Source: Miscanthus floridulus (Eukaryota; Streptophyta; Magnoliopsida; Poales; Poaceae). From it: 64,000 bases of DNA. Under the pieces are notes generated by a model. That model had not been told where the DNA came from, ran no database searches, and saw only the letters and a program-made list of their open reading frames with translations. This document shows, one piece after another, positions 21,069-30,898 of the stretch. The stretch is taken from assembly GCF_019320115.1 (NCBI RefSeq), contig NC_089593.1, positions 14,474,789 through 14,538,788 on the forward strand. The letters are read 5' to 3'. Numbering within the stretch: position 1 is the first letter of the stretch; the number at the start of each line of letters is the position of its first letter. The position numbers were made by a program, and so were the translations under genes.

Positions 21069-23936
21069 ATTTGATTGGTGTCTAACTTTACTACAAATAT
21101 AATTAGGTGTACAAAAAGCACTGGAAACAAATCGAACGCCACACTCATGCTACGTTAAAGTATTATCATCAACCAAGTAGGATTTTTTCCCATTGGGAGA
21201 TACTTTAACAACAAAGATAAAAAAACATATTTGACCTATTTATAATATATAATTTATAGTAACAAAAGTTCGATTATTAGAAAGTATTTCTAAATGGAAA
21301 TCTAATATAACTACTTTTGTAATACAGACTTTTATACAATTAGGCTAATTGTTAGTAAAAAAAAATAACCAAGTTTAAATTTTGACATACATGCATATCT
21401 TATATTTGCTATTTATTCGGACCAATAGTCATGAGTAGACGGGATAAACGGCCGATTAAACGGATGCAACGGGCCAACGCGCGGCGTTTACTCAGGGCGT
21501 AGCTGGACCGAGCGGTCGTGTAGGTTAACAGTGTACTAGTTTGGAACGGAGGGAATATGAGTTTGCACTTGAGCGGTGTGTTATTTTTCTTTCTAGGAAT
21601 CAAAGTAGAGTATTTGCACGCTCCCAAACGTAAAGCATGCACACTTGCACAGTGCGTACTCCTACGTAGGAGCTCGTGTACGTATCTCTGTGTGTCAGGA
21701 CAGTTTGACAAACCGAAGATTCTGTCCAGTTTGAGTTTGACTTTGACCCATCACGTGAAACAGTGACAGACACGGAGTAGGAGGAATAAACAGTGACAAG
21801 AGAATAAATAAACGGTCCACCACGACCACCGAGGCATCATCGACGTGAACTTGCAAACAGTGGTTGGAAAAAGTGAGGTGAGCGGGGGGACAAGGACGAA
21901 CGTCAAACGAGGCCGAAGAATATGGGTTCCCTGGATTTCCGTACCCAGGATCGTGGGTGGCCCATCAGCCCAGCCCTCCTTTTTGACCTCCGGGAGACCT
22001 CGGTCGGGGCGCCGGTTGGGCATTGCTCCAGCAGCAGCAGCATCTTGACAGGCTGCTGCCACGCCAAAAGGATGGCTACTCCTACTATCAATCAAGTGCA
22101 GTGCAGAGTCAGTGCGTGCTCACATCACCATGCCGCCGTGCTTATGCTTGCCTGTGTCCGCGCCTTTGGGCCTCCTAGCCTAGCCAGAGAATCTTCCTGT
22201 CCAAACGTCTCGTGCTTCTCTCAAAATCCCTGCACGCCAGCATAGTAGTACTACGGTACTTACAGTACATAATACATGAACAAAATATAGTTCATCATAA
22301 ATGATCGTAAATTTCTAGTCAGAACAGTATTTTTCTCTCACATAAAACCAGCCAGCAGTAATAATCTACGATCGTATCAGCACTAGCCGAAGAGGCTATA
22401 GAATAAAAGTTGCCTTGCGTGCTCATCAAAACCATCCAAACATGTAGCTAGTACGACGTAGTAGCACTGGAGTACCCAGAGACATCTAAGGTATCTGATG
22501 TTTGGATCGCGGCCAGAACTCGCCTCAACGTCCTAAGCCTCCTGTCTGGTTTATACGTAGACCAAGACAACAACCACGAGGACATCACACTCATTTACCT
22601 CCACACTCTGTGGCGAAGTTTTTCGGCGCCGCCGCTACAACTCGCCTCAACTCAGTCGTGGCGCAGCGTGGCCCATAACCAAATATCCCCCTACTCTCTG
22701 CACAAATACAGTGGCGTAAAATTAAATTGACATAATGTCATATACGAGCGAGTATGGTGCATCAAGTGCGAGTGCGATAATTAAACGCAAGTGAAATCAT
22801 TGTGTTAGCATAAGGAGTTAGAAACAACTGGCATCGATGAGGCGTATAAATACGGGGGGTTGTTTGGATGGGTATCTTAAGGGTACAAATGCAGCCTCTT
22901 GATGTTTGGCTGGTCGTCCACGTGTGGTTCATGGTCGGTACTCGTCCACGCACTTGTCTCCGGGTCCACGCGTGCTCCACCATGCCCCCTACACGCAAGT
23001 GCCCTACCAGAGAAGCAAGGAAGGAGTAGCAAAGCTGCAGGAAGGTGAGCACGAGGGAGACGACGATGGGGGTGGGAGGTGATGGAGCTAAAGATCACCC
23101 TCATAAAAGATAAGTAATTCTACCAAGCCCATATAGAAAATCAAACAAGATTTTTGTTAGCTAGGCTTAGGTACTACAGATAAACAAAACAACATATCTT
23201 GCATTGCCTTATGCTGGTTTAGACTAACTAGCCTTTGTTCTGCTAGCCAAGCTTGTTGAATAAACACAAACAAACAGACCCTCTATGAGTTCTATATAAA
23301 GCATGATTGGCCCAGGTTCAAGGGTCGCTTGTCGCTTCAACTAGGCGGCGATGATGGCGGTCAAACTAGCCATGGATGGAAGATCAGATTATTCCTAGTG
23401 CATGTATCATGTTACTGGTTCCAACTTTGTCATAACAATTACGATGCCAATGCATAGTACTATGGTGTTGTTCTTCAGGAGCCTCTAAACAAGTAAGTAT
23501 TGTGTATGTTCTATCTATGACAATGGGTCCAATTATTGTGTACGGTTTTCAATCTAACTTTGAATATTACGTCGCATGTCAGCGAAAAGTCACACGTGGC
23601 ATCTAATTAATGAGTACGTTACTACCTAGTGGGACTAGCCTAAGGATAGTCATTACCCATAAACTAAGAGATGGCTTTTGGTTAGGACTACTCTAAGATG
23701 ATATAAGGATGACTGGATGAGTAATAACTGGGTAAGAGTACGGCCATGGTGACTACTCTAGTTTTGACTAGATTTTTTTTTTCCAAAATGAATTAAGGTC
23801 CTATTTGGTAGAGCTGGACGTCGCTAACTTCTTCGTACATTGTAGCAAGAAGTTGTTATCCCCTTCTATTCAAAACAAACTAGGAGCCCATTATTTTTAA
23901 CTAGCTTTTTTAGCTTCAGCTCCTTCCTGCAGTATA
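21069..23936. other. Intergenic region, no gene recognised
   Basis: About 2.9 kb with only short open frames, none with a recognisable domain. A moderately GC-rich patch at 21850-22230 holds overlapping frames on both strands but no start context, splice pattern or motif that supports a gene. Confidence 0.5.
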
Positions 23937-24371
23937 GGCCCCATTTGAATCCTTCGGATTCTAAGAATCTGGATAGAAATAATTTCACAATCCTGATATC
24001 TCATCCAAACGACATACTCCCTCCGTCCCTAAATAACTGTCATTGTTGGTGTGCGTGCCATAAGTTTGACTCGATTTGTAGAAAATGCGTGCAACATTTG
24101 TATCTCCAAAATAAATTTATTAAAAAACTAGATTCAAATATCTTTCCAATGATATTAATTATGTACCATAAATATTAATATTTTTTTAATATATATTCAG
24201 TCAAAGTTGTTTATGGAGAAGCGAAAAGGATAGATATTTAGGGGGGGGGGAGAGAGTAGATTTTAGAGGAATTTCAACTCAGATTTTTAGAATCTCGAAA
24301 TCCAATAAAACTGTTGGGATTCTTTTTATCTAGATTTTCAGAATCCCTTAAAGATCGATTCAAATGGCACC
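23937..24371. mobile_element. Possible TIR element with nested Stowaway MITE
   Basis: GGCCCCATTTGAATCC at the left is mirrored by GATTCAAATGGCACC at the right, and the inner arms share AGAATC-rich sequence. No clean target duplication is visible. A Stowaway MITE interrupts it at 24017-24256. It looks like an old non-autonomous DNA transposon. Confidence 0.4.
24017..24256. mobile_element. Stowaway-like MITE (240 bp, duplication TA)
   Basis: Left end CTCCCTCCGTCCCTAAATAA pairs with the right end TATTTAGGGG...GAGAGAG. TA flanks it at 24015-24016 and 24257-24258. An expanded G run marks the right arm. Confidence 0.8.
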
Positions 24372-24386
24372 ACAGTAACAACCTGG

Positions 24387-24528
24387 AGAGCCGTTTGAAG
24401 CCATGCCAAATAATGTCGAGTTTGAACCCAAAACTACAGTTAATTTGGGACGAAGAGAGCCGTTTGAAGCCATGCCAAATAATGTCGAGTTTGAACCCAA
24501 AACTACAGTTAATTTGGGACGAAGAGAG
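24387..24528. repeat. 69-bp direct tandem duplication
   Basis: A 69-bp unit containing CCGTTTGAAGCCATGCC occurs twice in direct succession (anchors at 24391 and 24460) with essentially no differences. 69 is a multiple of three, so both strands show a 23-residue repeat, but no longer gene is supported. It looks like a recent replication or repair duplication. Confidence 0.9.
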
Positions 24529-24867
24529 TACCTAGCAGCTAATTTGGTTCCTATACATGCACCGATGGGCCTCAAGTACGCCCCGGCCCACCTGGGGGCT
24601 GTGAAGTGACGCATCCAGCCAATTTATGGCGCGTACGTATGGATTCTGAACTCGCATTGTCGTCACTGACGCCCTTTTAGCCGCACCATTGGATACCTCA
24701 CATGCAGTCACGCACACATCCATGGCGGCTGCCCAGTGGACCGGAAGAATCTCTCCGGACAACCGGTACACGACCCTACTCAAACTGTAACAAGGAAAAG
24801 AAAAGATGCTGACATGTAGGAGTACTCCTACTCCTGTAGGAGTATAGCGATATTCGCTGCTGCTGGC
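24529..24867. other. Intergenic, no feature recognised
   Basis: Unique-looking sequence between the 69-bp duplication and the next MITE. Short frames only. Confidence 0.5.
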
Positions 24868-24870
24868 TAA

Positions 24871-25217
24871 GTACGTGTTTAGTTGGGAAGCTAAAAATTT
24901 CTAGGTGTCACATTGAATATGTCGGAAGGATGTCCGGAGAGGTTTTTGGATACTAATAAAAAAACAAATTACAGAACCCACCAGGAAACGGCGAGACGAA
25001 TCTAATAATACTAATTAATCGGTCATTAGCACATGTGGGGTTACTGTAGCATTTACGGCTTTTCATGGACTAATTAGGTTTAAAAGATTCGTCTCGCGAT
25101 TTTTGCCGAGAACTGTGCAATTAGCTTTTTTTCGTCTACATTTAGTACTCCATGCATGTATCCAAACATGCTCTTTTACTGTAGGAGGCAAAAAATTTTG
25201 AAAACTAAACAGGGCCT
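24871..25217. mobile_element. Tourist-like MITE (347 bp, duplication TAA)
   Basis: Ends GTACGTGTTTAGTT and AACTAAACAGGGCC are imperfect inverted repeats flanked by TAA (24868-24870, 25218-25220). The interior carries the ATTCGTCTCGCGATTT-type motifs that recur in this MITE group and also at 4204-4443 and 25458-25699. Confidence 0.75.
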
Positions 25218-25338
25218 AATAACCCTGACACCACACTCAATTACTACTCGTGGTACTTGGTTTTCTCTGTGTCTATTTATTTGTTACTCTGCGCTCTCTG
25301 GTAGACAGATGGAGTAGAGCAATAGTAGCGGCATTAGT

Positions 25339-26675
25339 GTCGTTGCAATTTTCGTACTTTCTAAGATGTCATTACTCCTTCACCTTTTTTGAAACTTATC
25401 ATTATAATCGTCTCCATACCTAATTCATGCCATTTTCTACGCCTGAAACGGCACTAAGGCCTTGTTTAGATTCCATCAAAGTTCCAAGTTTTTTCACTCT
25501 CTCTCCATCACATCAATTTTTAGCCGTTTGCATGGAGTATTAAATGTAGGTAAAAAAAAAAACTAATTACACAGTTTAGTTGGAAATCACGAGATGAATC
25601 TTTTGAGCCTAGTTGGTCCACGATTGGACAATATTTGCCAAATAAGACGAAAGTGGTACTATTCATCATGTTGAAAAAAGTTTCAATCTAAATAAGGCCT
25701 AAGCCCACTTTGAGATCGTTGTATTTTCGTATAGCCCAAAATACCCCTAAGACTGCCTTCTCTTTACTCAATGACATGTGGGCCCACGCAGTCATCCCCT
25801 TGCTCCTCGCATCCCCTCCGCCGTGTGTGATAGCTCGAAGCGGCCAGAGTGGAGCTCGCGTTGCGCTCCCTACCACGCTCGCCGACGAGGCCAGGGATGG
25901 CTCAGCCGTATCCTAGAGCTTGATCTACGCAGGTGAAGGCCGAGCGGTGGCGGCTCTAGGCGCTCGTGTGGTCGACGGCGAGGCATGGCCTATGTAAGGA
26001 CGGTGGAGCATGGACTGTACAAGGATGACGAGGTGTAGGCGGCAGTGGCCGTGGAGTCAACGGCGGCGGCCAAGGCCCTTGCATCCGCTCATGAAGCCGG
26101 ATCGAACAACTGAGCCCTGCGGATTTGGGAGATCGGAGGGGATATGCTTCCACGTGTCGGAGTTGCTGTCACCGCCGCCAGTGGCCTTGCCCAGGACCCC
26201 CGGTTGCACGGTAGCGCGTAGATGGCCACTTGGACGTGCTCCACGCCATCGTGCACGCAGGTTGCACGGAGTCGAGCGGCTTGCTCGGGCATGGTGCGCT
26301 GCTCCGAAGAGACAGGTGGCGGACCGCACCCATGCCGACGACCGTGATGCTGAGATCCACCAAGGCGCCCTCGCGCGCTACGACGCCTCCATGGAGGGGG
26401 GTGGCTGGTGACGGTGCCTATTCTGTGCGGCCGAAGGAATTGTGGGAATGTGAGAGGAACGGGATGACTGCGTGGGCCCGTATGTCATTGAGTAGAGAGA
26501 GGGTAGTCAGAAGGGTATTTTGGGCTATACAAAAATACAACGATCTGCAAGTGGGTTCAGTGCCGTTTCAGGCGTAGAAAATGGCATGAATCAGGTAGCA
26601 AGACAATTATAATGACAAGTTTCCAAATAGGTGAATAGTAGTGGCATATCTGAGAAGTACGGAATTACAATGGCA
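25339..26675. mobile_element. MULE-like element with long inverted repeats and GC-rich core
   Basis: Left arm (25339-25457 plus 25703 to about 25800) and right arm (about 26455-26675) are inverted repeats of roughly 200 bp, sharing GCCATTTTCTACGCCTGAAA, CGTTGTATTTT and GCCCAAAATACCC segments. A MITE interrupts the left arm. The core (about 25810-26440) is GC-rich with several short, interrupted frames on both strands and no transposase. Long terminal inverted repeats with GC-rich cargo suggest a non-autonomous MULE, possibly a Pack-MULE. No clean 9-bp duplication was seen. Confidence 0.6.
25458..25699. mobile_element. Tourist-like MITE inside the MULE arm (242 bp, duplication TAA)
   Basis: GGCCTTGTTTAGATT at the left and AATCTAAATAAGGCC at the right form inverted repeats, flanked by TAA (25455-25457, 25700-25702). 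Comparison with the MULE right arm gives the empty site (GGCACTGAACCC against GGCACTAAGCCC), confirming insertion into the arm. Confidence 0.88.
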
Positions 26676-26772
26676 TGGATCCAAATAACCCTAGTATTTA
26701 AACCGTGAAAAACTCATCGTTACGATAGTGCATAGAGAGATATTATGGACTTGTATTGCATCTTATTGTATT

Positions 26773-28339
26773 TGTCGGTGTTTTGGGTCCAGTGGGTCCT
26801 CAACCAAATAGTGAAAGTGTACTGCGTGCCCCTAATCCCAGATGGTGATACAAAGAGACACAAGGTTTATACTGGTTCAGGCAATAGGTGCCCTACGTCT
26901 AGTCTGAGAGAGCGATCTTGTATTCCTTGCACCGAGGTGCTTGTAGTAGGGGCTTACAAGCTGAGCGAGAGAGGGAGCTAGTCCCAGGTCTCTACGTAGA
27001 GTGGCGTGGATTGCTTGAGATGTTGATCTCTTGCAGTGAGGGAGCGTGTGTGTTACAGAGCGTTGTGCGTTGCTTGCACGTGTGTCTTTGATCTCTCCTT
27101 AGAAGCGGCCCTGGTCACTCTCTTTTATAGTCGAAGGGAGGCACAAGGGCGGTATAGGTATTTGCTAGGTGGCGTTTTGTGAGCAGAGGCGGTATGTCCG
27201 AGCCCTGTAGCTCGTCACTGTGGCGACGTGGTCGATGGAGCGGTCTTGTCCTCGGTGCACTGGAGCGACGCGTCGGTCACGTCTGATCCTGTGCGACGTG
27301 GGAGCTCCTGTGGTGGCATGCGCGCCTTCTTCTGTTGGAGGCGTGCTGGTCACTGTATGTTTGACCGGCGCGGAGAGCCGAGGCTGGGTAGATGCGACGG
27401 CGCGGGTGCGCTGATTCTAAGGCCACAGGAGCTTGGCCCTATGCACGACGTGGGAGCTCCTGCAGCTTGATGCAGGGCATGGCGCGTACTGCGGACGACG
27501 TGCCGGTCCCAGAGTGCTGACAACGTAGAGAGTCGAGGCCCAGTCGATGCAGAGGCTGAACCATTGTGGGGGACTCGGCGGACGCGAGTCCCGAGGCTAC
27601 AGGAGCCCGGAAGCAGATAGCCGAGGCTCGGAGGGTGCAGCTGGTCTTGTACGTCGATTGCGAGGCTACAGGGACCCGGACTTGCCTTTCCACGCCGCGC
27701 TGTCCTTGGAGCAGGGGTTAGGCAGCACAGTGCAGCACGGGTGTCAGCCGTGGGCACAGTGCCGAGCATAGCGGCCTGTAACCCCTGCCATGTCCTGTCC
27801 TGGACGGCATGGCGTCGATGTGGCTCCCGTCTCGTCGGCCACTCCGCTATATCGTGCCGTCGTTCGACTGACGTCGCGGGAGTGGTTGGACGCGTTAGTT
27901 GGACATGGCGTCCTGTCAGAGAAGTCGGTCAAGGCGACGGTGACGGGGTTGATGCCGAGCCGGCCTCGAGCGAGTCGGTAACTGGGTGCTCGTCCGAGGC
28001 CTCGTGGCGCGGGGCCTCGGGCGAGTCGGAGAATCGGTACCTCGTCCGAGGCCTTGTGGTGCGGGGCCTCGGGCGAGTCGGAAAACCGGTACCTCGTCTG
28101 TCCGAGGCCTCGTGGCGCGGGGCCTCGATACCTCGTCCGAGGCCTTGTGGCGCGGTTTCATTCTGGGTCGAGCCCGCTTCGGGTGAGCCCGGATATTGTT
28201 CGAGGTGGGTCGGGTGGTCCAGCCGGGCCTCGGATAAGGTGGGGGTTTGCCGGTGGTTGTCTTTTGGCTTCGATATTTACAAGGTCTAAGCGATTTTTTC
28301 GGTTTTTGCTTAGGGAACCCCTTTTTATGGTACCCGACA
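26773..28339 (-). mobile_element. Solo LTR of a Tat-type gypsy element (1.57 kb)
   Basis: Starts TGTCGGTGTTTTGGG and ends TACCCGACA on the plus strand, flanked by GTATT (26768-26772) and TTATT (28340-28344), a 5-bp duplication with one change. The GGTTTATACTGGTTCAGGC block and layout match the LTRs of the two Tat elements further right. The TATA box reads on the minus strand (complement of TTTTATA at about 27123-27129), so transcription polarity is minus. No internal domain is present. Confidence 0.7.
27955..28165. repeat. GC-rich short tandem repeats in the solo LTR
   Basis: Three to four imperfect units built on CCTCGTCCGAGGCCT, GTGGCGCGGGGCCTCG and GGCGAGTCGG, about 50 bp each. They create overlapping false frames on both strands. 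Confidence 0.75.
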
Positions 28340-28344
28340 TTATT

Positions 28345-30267
28345 TGTTACCGGTGTGCGGGCGTTCAACGTCCCGCACGTCCACATGCCCAGCTCCTCTC
28401 CCTCACTTGCATGCGCCTGTGCCTCTCTCTCTCTCCCCAGTGGCCGCGCCTGCGTCCCACCGCACCATGGATGATGCGGCTTCAGATGGATCCAGCTCCG
28501 GCGGCCATGGATGACGTGGCTTCGGGCGGATCCGGCATCGGCGGTGTCGGCAAGGTACGTCGTCCTCCTCTTCCAGAATCTGTGAGTTAGGGTTCTTGTG
28601 AGCTTCTCTCTCTGTCTCTCTCTTCCTCATCTTCCCCAATTCTGAGGAAGGCCGACCAGATGGTGGGGATGGCTGGATGCCGGTTTAGGGGCCCTGGCGA
28701 TGGTGGAGGCGGCTGAGCCAGTTCGGGGCGAGGGAGCTCCATGGCCATGGCGGAGCTGCGGCGAAACCCTAAGGCGCCCGTGACGACGGGGAGGAGCAGC
28801 AGCAGGGGTGAGGGTGAGGAGTAGAGCGTGGCTGCCGGCGAGGAGGAAGAAAGGGGAGGAGGGCGCAGAAAGAAGGGCGCACAAGGTTGAAGACGACCGT
28901 GCATCAGTCTAACACATGCACGGCTGTGTGTTTGCCACGTCCACTTATATGCTGCCTGTGACCAAAACAAACTGAAACCAACAGTCAAACCATGAGCATT
29001 TTATGGAGCCTATTCTGTTCGTGTCTATGTCCACCACCTCCCTTTCTACTAAAAGGAAGAAGTTGGTAGTACCTGTTTATTTTGAGTTTTTAACTGCAGC
29101 TTCTCTCTAAAAGACTTTCCAGAAAAGTTATACCAAATTGGATCTAAGACAGGGGACAGTGGAGAGTGGAGACCGGAGAGGAACATGCTCTGCATCGTTC
29201 GTTCGTTCATGGATGGATCGCACGCTCTAGCAGCACAGTTTTTACCATGCCCGTATTCGTGTGCTGTTCACGTAGAATGTTAGGTTGTGCCTGCCATTGC
29301 TATGCCATGGCGCCGCAGAAAGGTGAGCAGAAAGATGCTGATTATGAAACGTTTTGCTACGCAAAATCTGAAGCTTGTAGAGGGAAACAACCCCAAGAAA
29401 GACCACTGTACTCTGCTCCTGCTGGAGGACTTTGAAGGAATCTGAAATAATTTGTGAGAGGAAATCAGCCATAAACAGTAACTTTCAATCGTAAACAGTT
29501 CAATTTTTTCACCAGCCGAACGGCCCCAAAACTGGAAGCATCATGTATCTATCCTTGCTTTGCCTCCCCCTTTATCGATCAGTGTGGAGGGTAGTAAACT
29601 GATTGATCACCATTCACTTGTGCTGTGCAGCTGTGCTTCGTTCTTCATTCATGTGGTTGGAGGGAAAGAAAGCTGAACTGAACTGAACCTTTGGGCGGAG
29701 AGGAGAAGATGACACACCCATGTCTACAGTATGACGGCGCCCGGCCGTTAGGAACAGAAACCTTGGCATTGCCGTGCGCGCTCGGTGCTCTGCTCGGCCT
29801 CCCCCCTGTGTGCTCGTGGGAAAGCATGGAACTTTTTTGCTGGCGGATACAGTGCAGAGACTGGAGAGGAGCAGGTATCCGCCAGCAGCCAGCAGCCAGC
29901 AGCCAGCAGCGGAGCAGCCAGCAGCCAGCAGCTAGGAATTCGAGGAGGAGGACGGCCGGGAGACAAGGCTCACATGGCGTCTGCCTGCCCCTGCCTGATT
30001 CAGTGCTGCTGCCTCTGCTCACCGGGGCCCCCGCTCATGCAGCACAACATCGGTGATCGGTCTCTCACCGTAGACTCTACTACTACTACTAGTATTTAGT
30101 ATAACGACATCTCGAAGTGTATTCTCTACTGGAGTATGATACGTACTCCTACCTGAGCAGTACTGGGAGTATCTCAGTATGTACCTCACTCACATGCATG
30201 CTCAGTCAGGCTCGCTCCACAACAGACCTCTCCTGTTCTCTCCCTGTACTTGCTGACAAGGCCACTC
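28345..30267. other. Intergenic region upstream of the HIPP gene
   Basis: No complete gene is recognised. At 28467-28555 two imperfect 40-bp units beginning ATGGATGA(T/C) and containing GGCTTC and GGATCC lie in tandem and end AAGGTACGT, a splice-donor-like sequence; this may be a first-exon relic. A (CAGCAGC)-type tract lies at 29881-29931. The rest holds short frames only and includes the distal promoter of the HIPP gene. Confidence 0.5.
29881..29931. repeat. CCAGCAG microsatellite
   Basis: Seven-base repeats of CCAGCAG type, slightly interrupted, about 50 bp. Confidence 0.85.
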
Positions 30268-30275
30268 TATTTAAA
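30268..30275 (+). promoter_or_regulatory. Likely TATA box of the HIPP gene
   Basis: TATTTAAA within CTCTATTTAAATTCCC lies about 630 bp upstream of the ATG in genomic distance, but only about 180 bp if the proposed 5'-UTR intron is removed. Confidence 0.5.
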
Positions 30276-30425
30276 TTCCCTCCGGCCTCTTTCGCTGCCC
30301 AGTCTTTTGCACAAGCACCAACCAACCCTTATTCACAAGCTGCCGCTGAAGAAGCAGAGCAAGCAAAGGCTTCCTTCCAAAGGCAGGCGATCCATCTCTC
30401 GCTCTCTCAAGCAAATAAAAGCTTG

Positions 30426-30676
30426 GTAAGCACCATCCATGTGCTTAGCTTTGTTGTAGATAGAGTTGAGTTGAGTTGGAGGCGAAAGCGAGTCTCTTCT
30501 TCCTCCTGTCTACCGTCTTTCTTTCTTTCTTCCTCCTTTGGACCACACCGCAGGCAGGCGCTTCATGAGCCTTGCAAAAATACCGTCTTTCTTTCTCTCT
30601 CTCTCTATATTCATTCTTCTCTGAGTGTGAGTGTGTGTGAAGGGACAGTATTTTATTGCAAAGCCTCCTCTTCTTC

Positions 30677-30739
<63 letters not shown>

Positions 30740-30875
30740 TGAATGAGAGCTGTCTTCTCAGAGACGCATGGGAAATGTTTCCTGGATGCTGCTGTTCTTG
30801 TTCTTGTTCCTCTCTCCCTGATTTGAGTGTTTCCTGGATGCCTCTTGTTGTGCGTTTGCTGTTTGCTGGCTGCAG
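30426..30875 (+). other. Proposed 5'-UTR intron of the HIPP gene
   Basis: Donor GCTTG|GTAAGC at 30426 and acceptor GGCTGCAG|CATCTG ending at 30875 would remove about 450 bp that contain several upstream ATGs and a (CT)n(CA)n tract at 30676-30738. The leader would then continue to the ATG at 30899. Inferred from splice consensus only. Confidence 0.5.
30676..30738. repeat. Compound (CT)n(CA)n microsatellite
   Basis: About 25 bp of CT repeats run straight into about 37 bp of CA repeats, inside the proposed 5'-UTR intron of the HIPP gene. Confidence 0.92.
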
Positions 30876-30898
30876 CATCTGAGGTGGCCAGCTCAAAG

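Noticed and set aside
22855..23283. Possible MITE with GGGTTGTTTGG and CAAACAGACCC ends
   Set aside because: End pairing is weak beyond a few bases and no target duplication was found.
27741..28590. Several 100-180-residue frames on both strands of the solo LTR
   Set aside because: They are products of GC-rich short tandem repeats inside an LTR.
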